This document shows, one piece after another, positions 8,009 to 16,800 of a stretch of DNA of 64,000 nucleotides (positions within the stretch are counted from its first letter, which is position 1; each line of letters begins with the position of its first letter). Origin of the DNA: Vreelandella profundi (GTDB taxonomy: Bacteria; Pseudomonadota; Gammaproteobacteria; Pseudomonadales; Halomonadaceae); contig NZ_CP077941.1 in the NCBI RefSeq assembly GCF_019722725.1, positions 2,666,001 through 2,730,000 on the forward strand. The letters run 5' to 3'. Under the pieces are notes generated by a model. It was given only the letters and a program-made list of their open reading frames with translations. It did no database searches and was not told the DNA's origin. The translations under genes were made by a program, and so were the position numbers.

Positions 8009-10152
8009 CTGATGTCGTTAAAGCGATAGCGCAATAAGTACAGCGCATTGAGGGTAACCAGAACGGTTGCCCCGGTGTCAGCCATAACGGCAACCCACAT
8101 GCCGGTAATACCCAGCGCGGTAGAAACTAGAAAAAATGCTTTAAAACCAAGTGCCAGCGCCACATTGGTTTTGACGTTGCGCATGGTCGCCCGTGAGAGT
8201 GAGATCATTTCAGCAATCCCAGTGACACGGTTTTTAAGCAGCGCGGCATCGGCGGTTTCAAGCGCTACGTCGGTGCCACTGCCCATGGCAATGCCCACCT
8301 CAGCCGCCGCGAGCGCCGGCGCATCGTTAATACCATCGCCTACTTTACCGACCGGCCCCAGCCCTTGGGCCTGCCACTGGCGCACTCGCTGAGCCTTATC
8401 TTCGGGCATCAGCTCGCCTTCAGCCTCAATTCCCAGCTGTTCACCGATGGCAGCCACCGTGCGGACATTGTCACCACTGAGCATAACGACATCCACGCCC
8501 AGGCGCTCTAGTGCTTGGAGGCCCTTACGCGCATCTTCGCGTGGCTCGTCGCGTAAGGCGATTAAACCTAAGGGCCGCTCATTCTGCACCAGCACGGCAA
8601 GACTTTTGCCCTGGGTTTCCAGCGCCTCGATACGCGCATCCCAACCGCTGGGGCGGGTAGCAAAGCGCTGCAGATAGCGGGGGCTCACCAGCATTAATTC
8701 TCGCCCTTCTACCTGTCCGGCTACGCCCTGCCCTGATAGGGCGTGTCCCGCCTGAACCGCGGGTATCAACACGCCCTGTTGCCGGGCATAGTCACCAATC
8801 GCGACGGCGAGCGGATGGCTCGACCCTTGCTCAAGCGCGGCGGCTAGGCGTAAAACATCGGCACCATTACTTTCAGCGTCAAGCCCTTCCACATCCGTGA
8901 CGCTAGGCGTTCCCGCGGTAAGCGTGCCGGTTTTATCCAGCGCTACTCGCTTGAGCTTGCCTAGCTGTTCCAGCACCGCACCGCCTTTCATTAATAGGCC
9001 GTTTCTTGCGCCCACCGACAACCCCGCGGCAATCGCCGCAGGGGTTGAAATCACCAACGCGCACGGGCAGGCGATCAACAGCAGGGCTAGCGCACGATAA
9101 ATAGACTCAGACCACAGCATAGACGAGACAAGCGGCGGCACAATCGCAACCAACAGCGCCACGGCGACGACGGCAGGCATATAGAAAAAGGCAAAGCGAT
9201 CAATAAAGCGCGCAACCGGCGCTTTAGCCGCCTGAGCTTCTTCCACCAGCTTAATCACGCGGGCAATGGTGTTATTTTCAGCGCTGCGGGTTACCTCAAC
9301 TTCTAGCACGCCATCAAGGTTCACAGTGCCGGCAAAAACTGACTCGCCCTCCTCCCGCTCCCGCGGCATCGACTCCCCGTTTACCGGCGACTCATCGATA
9401 TGCGAACGGCCAGCGACAATGTTTCCATCGCAGGGTAGACGGTCGCCGGGGCGGACTTGCACCCGCTGGCCGGGCATAAGCGAGGCAGCGGAAACCTCAC
9501 GCGCTTCACCTTGCTCTAATAGGCGCGCGGTAGAAGGGGTTAGCTTTGAGAGCGCTGAAATACTGCGCCGCGCTTGGGCCGCGGCAACGCCTTCCAGCAT
9601 CTCGCCCACCGCAAACAGAAACACCACGACGGCGGCTTCGGCGGCGGCGTTGATCGCTAATGCCCCCAGCGCGGCAATGCTCATTAGCATTTCAATGGTG
9701 AAAGGATTGCCTAATCTGAGCGCTTGCCACGAACGCTGCACAATTGGCACAAGGCCGACAACGGTGGCCGCTATAAAGGGCCATGTGCCTAAATCAGGCC
9801 ACATAAACTTCAGCACCCACGCCAGCGCCAGCAAGGCACCACTAACGATCACTAAACGCCCTTTGGGCGACTGCCACCAGGGAGTAGATTCACCAGCGTC
9901 ATGAGCCGCACTCGTTTCGTCAATGATGCGGTAGCCCAAGGCCGTAATCGTTGACTCAATCTCGTGGTGTGAAAGAACGTCGCCGTCTTGAGCGGTCAAC
10001 TGAACCGATCCCGCCACGGCGCTAGCCGAGACCGACTCAACGGAACCTAAGCGCTTTAACGCTGACTCCACCTTACGCTCACAGCCACCGCAGTCCATGC
10101 CTTGCACGCGCATGGTGATCGTTTGATTTTTAGCTAATGGGGTGTCACTCAT
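8005..10152 (-). CDS. zntA: Zn/Cd/Pb-exporting P-type ATPase
   Basis: P1B-type metal pump of 715 residues. An N-terminal heavy-metal domain has GMDCGGC (C21, C24). The membrane metal site is CPC at 362-364, the phosphorylated aspartate is D406 in DKTGTLT, the HP pair is in SSHPLAV near 446, and the hinge motif is GDGINDAPALA. A late MADTGATVLVTLNALYLLR segment carries the membrane aspartate typical of ZntA/CadA. It exports Zn2+, Cd2+ or Pb2+ from cytosol to periplasm. It is divergent from a MerR regulator, with a MerR-type promoter between them, so it is expected to be induced by its metals. Confidence 0.95.
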   Translation of the reverse strand: MSDTPLAKNQTITMRVQGMDCGGCERKVESALKRLGSVESVSASAVAGSVQLTAQDGDVLSHHEIESTITALGYRIIDETSAAHDAGESTPWWQSPKGRLVIVSGALLALAWVLKFMWPDLGTWPFIAATVVGLVPIVQRSWQALRLGNPFTIEMLMSIAALGALAINAAAEAAVVVFLFAVGEMLEGVAAAQARRSISALSKLTPSTARLLEQGEAREVSAASLMPGQRVQVRPGDRLPCDGNIVAGRSHIDESPVNGESMPREREEGESVFAGTVNLDGVLEVEVTRSAENNTIARVIKLVEEAQAAKAPVARFIDRFAFFYMPAVVAVALLVAIVPPLVSSMLWSESIYRALALLLIACPCALVISTPAAIAAGLSVGARNGLLMKGGAVLEQLGKLKRVALDKTGTLTAGTPSVTDVEGLDAESNGADVLRLAAALEQGSSHPLAVAIGDYARQQGVLIPAVQAGHALSGQGVAGQVEGRELMLVSPRYLQRFATRPSGWDARIEALETQGKSLAVLVQNERPLGLIALRDEPREDARKGLQALERLGVDVVMLSGDNVRTVAAIGEQLGIEAEGELMPEDKAQRVRQWQAQGLGPVGKVGDGINDAPALAAAEVGIAMGSGTDVALETADAALLKNRVTGIAEMISLSRATMRNVKTNVALALGFKAFFLVSTALGITGMWVAVMADTGATVLVTLNALYLLRYRFNDIS

Positions 10153-10183
10153 CGCATGGTGCTCCAGATTCGTCTATCTTAGA

Positions 10184-10214
10184 AGCGTAATACCTATAGC
10201 GACTAGAGGGTCAA
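10184..10214 (-). promoter_or_regulatory. MerR-type (CadR/PbrR-like) promoter and operator for the metal ATPase
   Basis: On the minus strand, a -35 TTGACC (10209-10214) and a -10 TACGCT (10184-10189) are separated by 19 bases, the overlong spacing that MerR activators correct by bending DNA. The spacer carries the imperfect dyad ACCCTCTAG, TCG, CTATAGGT, which closely resembles operators of PbrR/CadR-type regulators. The -35 end overlaps the GAGGGT ribosome site of the regulator gene, so the regulator should also repress itself. Confidence 0.75.
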
Positions 10215-10217
10215 GCA

Positions 10218-10697
10218 ATGCGAGAGCAAAACTCACCGCCAGCGAACACAGAGCAATATATTGGTATTGGTGAGCTGGCACGCCAGTCAGGCTGCAAGCC
10301 CGAAACGGTGCGCTATTACGAAGGTATCGGGCTACTGCCTTCAGCGCCGCGCAATGCAGGCAACCAGCGCCGCTATACAGCCGCTGCTATCCGCCGGCTG
10401 ACGTTTATTCGTCATGCCCGCGACTTTGGTTTTTCAGTTGAGGCGGTACGCGAGCTGCTGCACATGGCAGATCACCCCACCATGCCCTGCGAAGAGGTGG
10501 ATACACTGGCAAAGCGTCACCTAGCCGAGGTTGAAGCGCGGCTCGCACGGCTGACCGCCGTACGTGATGAGCTCACACGCATGATCCATCAGTGCGAAGG
10601 AGGCAATATTGGCCATTGCCATATTATTGATGTACTCAGCGATCACCAGCTTTGCCACCACGCGGGGCCGCATGGCGGCGCAGATGCATTACGCTAG
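10218..10697 (+). CDS. MerR-family metal-responsive regulator (CadR/PbrR/ZntR type)
   Basis: Regulator of 159 residues. The N-terminal winged helix is 'YIGIGELARQSGCKPETVRYYEGIGLLPSAPR', followed by the dimer helix. Metal-binding cysteines are in MPCEEVD and in the C-terminal loop CEGGNIGHCHI, with a histidine-rich tail (CHHAGPH). These match the Cd/Pb/Zn group of MerR proteins. ATG 10218 has GAGGGT six bases upstream. The gene diverges from zntA and the operator lies between the two starts, so zntA is its clear target. Confidence 0.92.
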   Translation: MREQNSPPANTEQYIGIGELARQSGCKPETVRYYEGIGLLPSAPRNAGNQRRYTAAAIRRLTFIRHARDFGFSVEAVRELLHMADHPTMPCEEVDTLAKRHLAEVEARLARLTAVRDELTRMIHQCEGGNIGHCHIIDVLSDHQLCHHAGPHGGADALR

Positions 10698-10704
10698 CGC
10701 TTAA

Positions 10705-11481
10705 CTAGCCCAGCCATACATCCAAAAACAGCATAATGACGAGGCCCATCGCCAAGCCAAAGGTCGCTTTTTTCTGATGGCCGCAGCGGTGCGTTTCAGG
10801 AATGATTTCATGGCTGATGACGTACAGCATGGCGCCAGCGGCAAACGCCAGGCCCCAGGGCAACAGAATTTGAGAAACGCTGATGATGCTCGCGCCGAAA
10901 AGCCCGCCAATGGGCTCGATCAGACCGGTCAGCGCGGCAATTGACCAAGAGCGCCACTTTGAGTAACCCTCGCCCATTAAGGCCACCGCAACGGCGAGGC
11001 CTTCCGGCATGTTTTGAAGCCCAATGCCGATGGCCAGCGGCATGCCACCTTCCAGCCCATTGGCACCAAAACCAACCCCCACCGCCATACCTTCTGGCAA
11101 GTTATGGATAGTAATAGCGAATACAAACAGCCATACCCGACGCAGCGATGCAGCTTCTGGCCCTTCGCGACCTTGGGCAAAATGCTCGTGAGGTAAATGC
11201 TCGTTAAGCAGCGCGATGGCGCCCATACCGAGCAAGATAGCGATACAGACAATTCCCGCTGGCACCGGGCCGCCGGAATAATAAATTTCCGCAGCATCTA
11301 GCGCTGGAATAATCAGCGAGAAGAATGACGCTGCCAGCATCACACCCGCTGCAAACCCTAGCGCCAGGTCACGAAAGCCTCGGCTAGGCGTTTTACCAAG
11401 CAGCACCGGCAGTGCCCCGACGGCGGTTAACAGGCCAGCGACTAAGCTACCTAAAAATCCTAATAACAGCGTATTTTCCAT
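10705..11481 (-). CDS. ZIP-family metal transporter (ZupT/GufA-like)
   Basis: Inner-membrane protein of 258 residues with about eight helices. The ZIP signatures are present: 'ITIHNLPEGMAVGVGFGANG' in helix 4 and 'GLQNMPEGLAVAVALMGEGYS' in helix 5, and a histidine-bearing cytosolic loop (NEHLPHEH). ZIP proteins bring Zn2+ and other divalent metals into the cytosol. It lies back to back with the metal regulator/ATPase pair and ends eight bases from the regulator stop, which groups zinc uptake and export, although it is on its own transcript. Confidence 0.9.
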   Translation of the reverse strand: MENTLLLGFLGSLVAGLLTAVGALPVLLGKTPSRGFRDLALGFAAGVMLAASFFSLIIPALDAAEIYYSGGPVPAGIVCIAILLGMGAIALLNEHLPHEHFAQGREGPEAASLRRVWLFVFAITIHNLPEGMAVGVGFGANGLEGGMPLAIGIGLQNMPEGLAVAVALMGEGYSKWRSWSIAALTGLIEPIGGLFGASIISVSQILLPWGLAFAAGAMLYVISHEIIPETHRCGHQKKATFGLAMGLVIMLFLDVWLG

Positions 11482-11768
11482 GTAGATAGTTAGCCTAATG
11501 CAAGCAAAAAAAGTGCTGAAGAACGAAACGATTAACTAGCGGAGCGCCAATTTAACATATTCCCAGCCAGCCAAAGGCGATATGGACACTTCTTTATAAC
11601 GCTGAATATAGGCAATGCCCGGTAGCCGCTTCCGACAGCACGTTAATCCATTAAAGAGTTAGGCCTATACCGTAAAAGAGTCGCTAGCAGGAAGCTGGCA
11701 ACGTCAGTCAACGCTCTAAGGGCCGACTGACGCTGTTTCAATACGCTTGCGGAGAATAAGAGGCGGGA

Positions 11769-12419
11769 TTAACGCAGGGTAGTCTTACGCAGATACGGCA
11801 GCACGGCGTTAAATTCGCCAAATTTCTGCTTGGCATCTTCATCCGAAACGCTCGGCGGAATAATGACATCTTGGCCCACGGTCCAGTCGGCAGGCGTTGC
11901 AATGCCATGTTTGGCCGTCGTTTGCAGTGCATCTAGCGCGCGAAGAATTTCTGCAAAATTACGCCCTACGGACATTGGATAAGTCATTGACAGTTTTAAC
12001 TGCTTATCCGGGCCGATGATAAAGACCGAGCGCACGGTAGCGCTATCTGCCGGCGTACGGCCATCTGGCAAATAGGCTTCTGCTGGCAGCATATCGAACA
12101 GTTTGGAAACGTTCAGGCTATCGTCGGCGATGATCGGAAAGCCGACTTTACTGCCGCTGTAGGTCTCAATATCTGTTGCCCAGCGTTTATGGTCTTCAAC
12201 GCCATCCACCGAGACACCGATTACTTTCGTGCCACGCTTTTCCCACTCAGCGCTTAGCTGCGCGACGGCGCCAAATTCGGTGGTGCACACCGGCGTAAAA
12301 TCTTTAGGGTGCGAAAACAAAATCGCCCAGCTGTCGCCAATCCACTCATGAAAGCTGATCGGGCCTTGGCTAGTGTCCGCTTTAAAATCGGGGACAACGG
12401 CATTGATACGTAATGACAT
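11769..12419 (-). CDS. 1-Cys peroxiredoxin (Prx6 family)
   Basis: Thiol peroxidase of 216 residues reducing peroxides in the cytosol. The active-site motif DFTPVCTTE places the peroxidatic cysteine at residue 45, and there is no other cysteine in the protein, which defines the 1-Cys class. The C-terminal dimer domain (about 160-216) is complete. ATG 12419 is preceded by an AAGGAG ribosome site. It is probably transcribed alone: a terminator follows the upstream CNNM gene and a 287-base gap lies downstream. Confidence 0.93.
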   Translation of the reverse strand: MSLRINAVVPDFKADTSQGPISFHEWIGDSWAILFSHPKDFTPVCTTEFGAVAQLSAEWEKRGTKVIGVSVDGVEDHKRWATDIETYSGSKVGFPIIADDSLNVSKLFDMLPAEAYLPDGRTPADSATVRSVFIIGPDKQLKLSMTYPMSVGRNFAEILRALDALQTTAKHGIATPADWTVGQDVIIPPSVSDEDAKQKFGEFNAVLPYLRKTTLR

Positions 12420-12596
12420 GCGCTACTCCTTAGTAGATCTTAGCTTAGGGGGTATTTAGCACCTTAATTCTTTATAGATCTTTCAACACACCTAATATAG
12501 AACATTTAGCGCTAAGACAGTCAATATCTTTACAAGGTTCCTGATGTTGTCGACTAGCGCACATACCTAGGCTTTAAATCACCGTATCCAGCATAG

Positions 12597-12620
12597 AAAA
12601 ACGGTGCTCTAAAGCACCGT
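12597..12620 (-). terminator. Rho-independent terminator of the CNNM/CorC gene
   Basis: Perfect seven-base stem ACGGTGC (12601-12607) / GCACCGT (12614-12620) with a six-base loop, followed on the minus strand by TTTT. It lies 40 bases downstream of the CNNM gene. Confidence 0.75.
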
Positions 12621-12659
12621 CATTAAAAACACCACACACTTAAATATCTGTTTATTTAG

Positions 12660-13688
12660 CTATTTTTTACTTTTATCTTCAGTTTTAATGCGTTTTAGCC
12701 AGCGCTGCTTGGCGTACTGGCGCAGGTTATCGACGTGGTCGGTCTCATCCACAATGTCCCGGCCTAGGATCGTTTCAATAATATCCTCTAAGGTTATCAA
12801 GCCTACAAAAGTACCGTGCTCATCGTAGACCACGCGCATGTGCAGGTGATCTTTCAACATTGATGTAAATACTTGCTCTACGTTCTGCGATACATCCACG
12901 CTGCCAATCGGGTGCATCAGTTCACGCATGGTTTTAGCGTCATCGGCATGATACATGTCTGATTTATGCACATAGCCAAACGCCTGCTCGCCGTTATCCA
13001 TCACCGGGAAACGTGTAAATGGCGCTTTACCATACTGCTCGTCAAACACTTCAACCGTCATGTTCGGCGGCACCGTTTGGCACACCGTGCGCGGGGTCAT
13101 GGCCTTGTTTACAACAATATCGTGCAAGTTAAGCACATTAATAATGGTGCGCGACTCGTCCGCATCCAGTACCTTTTCTTCAAGACCCACCCGGGCCAGC
13201 ACTTTAATTTCATCGCGCAAATCAACGTCGTGCTCAGACTTACCTAACCGTCGCGTGATCTGCTCTGACATCCAAATAAAAGGTAGCAGCCCCAAAATCA
13301 TCGGCTTCAGTAAGCGTGGCAGAAACGGGGATAAACCGCGCCAGTACGTTGCACCGATAGTCTTGGGAATAATTTCCGAGAGAATCAAAATCAGCATCGT
13401 CATCACCGCCGAGACAATAGCGATAGACGATTCACCAAACACAATTGCCGCCTGAGCACCCACCGCCGTTGCACCCACGGTATGGGCAATCGTATTGAGC
13501 GTCAAAATAGCCGCCAGAGGCCGATCAATATTGGTTTTAAGCTTCGTCAGTGAGGCGTGTAACTTTGGCTTCTCTTCTTTTAGCTTTGCAATATAGCTTG
13601 GCGTAATAGAGAGCAGCGCTGCTTCGAGGATAGAACACAGAAAAGAGAGGGCAATCGAAAGCGTGGCAATCGAGATCAGGAGGAACAT
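12660..13688 (-). CDS. CNNM/CorC-family membrane protein with CBS pair
   Basis: Protein of 342 residues. An N-terminal DUF21/CNNM membrane domain of three to four helices (about 1-150, with LSEIIPKTIGATYW) is followed by two CBS repeats (about 195-310; 'MTPRTVCQTVPPNMTVEVF' and 'VGLITLEDIIETILGRDIVDETD'). The family covers hemolysin-C-like and CorC/YfjD proteins linked to Mg2+/Co2+ handling. The C-terminal transporter-associated domain (CorC_HlyC) is missing, leaving a short basic tail, which is common in this subfamily. Ion specificity is not known. Confidence 0.88.
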   Translation of the reverse strand: MFLLISIATLSIALSFLCSILEAALLSITPSYIAKLKEEKPKLHASLTKLKTNIDRPLAAILTLNTIAHTVGATAVGAQAAIVFGESSIAIVSAVMTMLILILSEIIPKTIGATYWRGLSPFLPRLLKPMILGLLPFIWMSEQITRRLGKSEHDVDLRDEIKVLARVGLEEKVLDADESRTIINVLNLHDIVVNKAMTPRTVCQTVPPNMTVEVFDEQYGKAPFTRFPVMDNGEQAFGYVHKSDMYHADDAKTMRELMHPIGSVDVSQNVEQVFTSMLKDHLHMRVVYDEHGTFVGLITLEDIIETILGRDIVDETDHVDNLRQYAKQRWLKRIKTEDKSKK

Positions 13689-13785
13689 GGGGGCCTAAAG
13701 TGAGGGGTTGTCTGGCGTTTATAAGACCAACATATTAGGAAGTCAACGATTATTTAAACAGCAGGTACTCCGCCGTGCGTAAGCA

Positions 13786-13811
13786 AGAAAAACGCCTCCG
13801 CAAGGAAGGCG
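13786..13811 (-). terminator. Rho-independent terminator of luxS
   Basis: On the minus strand CGCCTTCC, TTGC, GGAGGCG forms a stem with one bulged base and ends in TTTTTC, about 25 bases downstream of the luxS stop. A separate palindrome, TGATCAGC/CTGATCA near 13823-13839, overlaps the luxS stop codon. Confidence 0.75.
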
Positions 13812-13836
13812 CTCGGTTTGCATGATCAGCCGCTGA

Positions 13837-14304
13837 TCAAGCAAACACTTCGGTCCATTCGCTGCGCTTGGCCAGCAGGTTGCGCGCAAGCTCCTGGGCA
13901 CCTTCTAAGCTATGGCTGGCGGCCCAGCCACACTGCATTTCGTTGCAGGCGGGGACGTCGGTAGCGACGAGCACATCGTTCAATGTTTGTTCGATGATGG
14001 CCAGCACGCCGTCGTAATCGTCATGATTAATCATCGCGATGTAAAAGCCGGTTTGGCAGCCCATGGGGCTGATATCGACCACTTTATCAGTGTGATTGCG
14101 TGATAACTCTGCCATTAAGTGCTCAAGAGAGTGCAGCGCGGGCATCTCCATATGCTCTTTATTAGGCTGGCAGATCCGTAAATCGTATTTGTGGATGCGG
14201 TCGCCGTTCTGGCCTTCTTTGATATCCGCTAGTCGCACATACGGGGCTTTCACCTTGGTGTGATCCAGGTTAAAGCTCTCGACGTTCATCTTTTTCTCAG
14301 TCAT
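13837..14304 (-). CDS. luxS: S-ribosylhomocysteine lyase LuxS
   Basis: Enzyme of 155 residues that cleaves S-ribosylhomocysteine to homocysteine and DPD, the precursor of autoinducer-2, as part of the activated methyl cycle. The metal site is H58 and H62 in HSLEH with C125 in MQCGW. C83 in MGCQTGFY and E61 correspond to the catalytic residues. ATG 14304 has AAGGAG five bases upstream. A good terminator follows. No mtn/pfs lies in the window. Confidence 0.97.
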   Translation of the reverse strand: MTEKKMNVESFNLDHTKVKAPYVRLADIKEGQNGDRIHKYDLRICQPNKEHMEMPALHSLEHLMAELSRNHTDKVVDISPMGCQTGFYIAMINHDDYDGVLAIIEQTLNDVLVATDVPACNEMQCGWAASHSLEGAQELARNLLAKRSEWTEVFA

Positions 14305-14352
14305 CTTGGCTCCTTTTCAGCGTTGCTGTTAGGCCTAATCTAAACGCTAGAA

Positions 14353-14700
14353 TTACACTTTCGGTGCGTCAAAATTCAAGGGTTCATCGGTGTAGACACA
14401 CACGTTAGCATCTTCAATATCGCCATCCGGCGATTCAACGTGCTTAGCAAAGAAATCTTGAACTTCTTTACGCTGGCAGTGGGCTTCAAACTCTTCACGG
14501 CTGGCCCAGATTTCATGAAAAACAATCGGGTAGCCAGTGCCTTGAGCGAAGGGATTATCGATCTGACGGGTCACCGTGTAGTGAATGCAGGCGTCTTCAC
14601 GGTGCGCGTTCGGCTCTAGTGACTGAAGCGCTTTAAATACCGCTTCTTCTTTGCCCGGCTTAGGCCTGAAGCCAGCAACGCAGTAAATTTTCTCTGACAT
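14353..14700 (-). CDS. Antibiotic biosynthesis monooxygenase (ABM) domain protein, YgiN-like
   Basis: Small protein of 115 residues from ATG 14700, which has AAGGAT seven bases upstream; a longer frame lacks support. It has the ABM dimeric ferredoxin-like fold pattern: 'YCVAGFRPKPGKEEAVFKAL', a central H/Y-containing strand, and 'FHEIWASREEFEAHCQRKEVQDFF'. Relatives include quinol monooxygenases and heme-degrading proteins. It lies 48 bases upstream of luxS on the same strand and may be co-transcribed. Substrate unknown. Confidence 0.85.
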   Translation of the reverse strand: MSEKIYCVAGFRPKPGKEEAVFKALQSLEPNAHREDACIHYTVTRQIDNPFAQGTGYPIVFHEIWASREEFEAHCQRKEVQDFFAKHVESPDGDIEDANVCVYTDEPLNFDAPKV

Positions 14701-14783
14701 GTTCGTATCCTTAATAGTTAAGCGCGCATCATTATGCGCTGCCGTGTGCCTAGTTGACAGCCACATGGCAGCATACGGCGAGA

Positions 14784-15242
14784 TTACTGTGCTGCGCTTT
14801 CCGCTATCTCCCGCAGCACATCGGCCACATTATCTAGCGGTAGATCGCACTCCTCTAAGCCATGCCGCTCAGCCAAATAGTGCGGATCGTTCCACTCTAA
14901 ACGTATACCTTCTTCCGTTTCACGAACGACCATTTTTTGCGGCAGATCCAGCGCGACGCTGCCTTGGCACTGCATCATGGGAGTGCCCGCGTTTGGATTG
15001 CCAAATATAAACGTAGAGGTAGGTGCCAATTCTAAATCATTATTAGCCGCGTTTTTGGCATGATCCACCGTTGCCATTAGGCTCAAGCCTTTTTCATCCA
15101 GGGCGGCATTAAGCTGCTCAATCACCGTGTCGAAACTAGACTCACTCATCACGTGCTCTATACCATTTTCACTTGTAGCAAATACCGGCTGACTTAACAG
15201 ACCACACACTGCTGCCATACCAAACATGATCGAAAAACGCAT
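14784..15242 (-). CDS. DUF302 protein, exported
   Basis: Protein of 152 residues with a clear signal peptide (MRFSIMFGMAAVCGLLSQPVFA, likely cleavage after VFA). The mature part matches the DUF302 pattern: 'FDTVIEQLNAALDEKGLSLMATVDHAKNA' followed by 'TFIFGNPNAGTPMMQ' and 'DLPQKMVV'. DUF302 proteins are periplasmic or secreted and of unknown function. It lies 13 bases downstream of the haloacid dehalogenase gene on the same strand. Confidence 0.88.
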   Translation of the reverse strand: MRFSIMFGMAAVCGLLSQPVFATSENGIEHVMSESSFDTVIEQLNAALDEKGLSLMATVDHAKNAANNDLELAPTSTFIFGNPNAGTPMMQCQGSVALDLPQKMVVRETEEGIRLEWNDPHYLAERHGLEECDLPLDNVADVLREIAESAAQ

Positions 15243-15255
15243 AACGTCTCCTTAA

Positions 15256-15933
15256 CTATTTAATTAAACGATCAGCCAGTGCTTCTAAATCAGTGACCGT
15301 CATATCGGGCTCTATGCCCCATGGATCGAAAGGCGCATCAGAGCTGCGGCGGACCCAGGCACTGCGTAACCCCGCATGGGTGGCCCCAATCACGTCAAAC
15401 GGATTGCTGGAAACCAGCCACGTTTGCTCGGGCCTCGTTTCTAAGCGGCTACGCAAATGCGAATACACGGCGGGGTCGGGCTTAAAGCGCTTCACCTCAT
15501 CGGCACTAATGACATCATCCATATGGCTCTCAACGCCCGCGCGGGTCAGCAGTTTGGACACGGCGTCTGCGGTGCCGTTCGAAAACGCCACGCAGCGGAT
15601 GCCCGCATCGCGAAGTTGATCCAGCGCTGGCACTACATCGTCGAAAGCGGGCAACTCTCCATAGACGGCCATGAGATGATCGTGGTCATTGTCAGAAAGG
15701 CCGGTATGCAGCGCACGATCAACGAACACTAGCGCTTCGCGCGTACATTCGGAGAACGGCACGTAGGCACCCATCAAGCCATGTCGAAAGCTGTATTCAA
15801 GCTGTTTATCGCGCCAGCGGCGAGCAAATTCCACTGCCTTCGTCGCATCCATCAGGCGCTCTTCTAGCTCAGCGACGACCCCTTGAGTATCGATCAGCGT
15901 TCCGTACACATCAAAAGCCAAAACTGGTTGCAT
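15256..15933 (-). CDS. Haloacid dehalogenase, type II (L-2-haloacid dehalogenase family)
   Basis: Protein of 225 residues from ATG 15933, chosen because GGAG lies nine bases upstream. The HAD core is visible: nucleophile D8 in AFDVYGTLID, the SNGT motif, a lysine in VKRFKPDPAVY, and 'VSSNPFDVIGATHAGLRSAWV' near the C-terminus, which resembles the L-2-DEX signature. A basic 'RRWRDKQLEYSF' helix holds the arginine used for the carboxylate. The family hydrolyses L-2-haloalkanoates to D-2-hydroxy acids; other small HAD phosphatases are possible. A haloacetate-dehalogenase-like enzyme lies 28 kb away. Confidence 0.82.
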   Translation of the reverse strand: MQPVLAFDVYGTLIDTQGVVAELEERLMDATKAVEFARRWRDKQLEYSFRHGLMGAYVPFSECTREALVFVDRALHTGLSDNDHDHLMAVYGELPAFDDVVPALDQLRDAGIRCVAFSNGTADAVSKLLTRAGVESHMDDVISADEVKRFKPDPAVYSHLRSRLETRPEQTWLVSSNPFDVIGATHAGLRSAWVRRSSDAPFDPWGIEPDMTVTDLEALADRLIK

Positions 15934-16055
15934 GGTTCTATACTCCATTGACGGGGCATTGATCACTGTACATAAGCGTAGTGTGATGCGCAGAAACCTC
16001 AAATTAACGCGTCAATTATCCATTAGAAACGAGTGGGACACTTTCCAATGCAAAA

Positions 16056-16074
16056 CAAAACGATTATTATTAAC
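16056..16074. promoter_or_regulatory. Fur-box-like site before the response regulator
   Basis: The minus-strand reading GTTAATAATAATCGTTTTG matches 13 of 19 positions of the Fur consensus GATAATGATAATCATTATC. It lies 28 bases before the response regulator start. The same AATAATAATC core occurs in front of the TonB receptor at 18194, which supports iron control of the block. Confidence 0.45.
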
Positions 16075-16102
16075 GTTTAAACACTGATCAATATCGCTTG
16101 AT

Positions 16103-16800
16103 ATGAACTCACCTATACCGCACATCTTGCTCATTGATGACGACCCCATCTTGGGCGAACAACTAAGCAGCCTTTTAAGACAGCAAGGTTACCGTACAAC
16201 GCATCACTTAGACGGTGAAAGCGGCCTTGCTTTCATTCGCAGCGGCCACGCGGTGCATTTACTGTTACTGGATGTGCACTTACCGGGTATGGATGGCCTT
16301 TCAGTCCTCGCTGAACTGCGCCAACAAGCAGCATTACCGGTATTATATTAAGCGCGCGCGGTGCCGAGGAAGAGCGCATTAGTGGATTACAAAACGGCGC
16401 AGACGACTACTTAGCCAAACCCTTTAATTCGCTAGAATTATTGCTACGTATCGAAGCCTTACTTCGGCGCACAGCCTATCTGCTCTTTGCTCCTATTCAC
16501 ACCACGCAGCTAATACTTGATTCCCTTTCACTGAATAGTGTTACCGCGGAAATCACAGTGTCTGACCAACCCGTTGAACTAACGCCCTTACAATTTCGCC
16601 TGCTATGGATACTGGTTAGCCATCGCGGCCAAATATTAAGCAAATCATATCTTTACCATACGCTCTTTCAGCGTGAATACAGTCTGTATGACCGTAGCTT
16701 AGATATGCACGTCAGTCGCATTCGTCGCAAGCTAAGCGTCGTTGGTTTTGACGCCTTGCGCTTACGCACCCAGCACGGCAAGGGATACTGCTTGCAATGA
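16103..16800 (+). pseudogene. OmpR-family response regulator, interrupted by a frameshift
   Basis: The receiver domain reads from ATG 16103 (acidic pocket DDD at 12-14, phosphorylated D57 in LLLLDVHLPGMDG) up to LPVLY, then hits TAA at 16349-16351. The continuation is in another frame from about 16345: ILSARGAEEERISGLQNGA, DDYLAKPF with the conserved lysine, then a complete winged helix ending at 16800 (SRIRRKLS..TQHGKGYCLQ). Loss of one base in GTATTATATT (16340-16349) explains it: restoring one base would give PVLILSARG, as in QseB-like regulators. It is either a real pseudogene or a sequencing error. The kinase downstream is intact and starts within its last codon. Confidence 0.85.

Noticed and set aside
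9266..9904. Plus-strand ORF of 212 codons opposite zntA
   Set aside because: It is an antisense shadow rich in serine, arginine and proline, without a ribosome site.
16340..16352. Programmed -1 frameshifting in the response regulator gene
   Set aside because: There is no standard slippery heptamer; slippage from TTA to ATT would not keep codon pairing, and no downstream stimulatory stem was seen.
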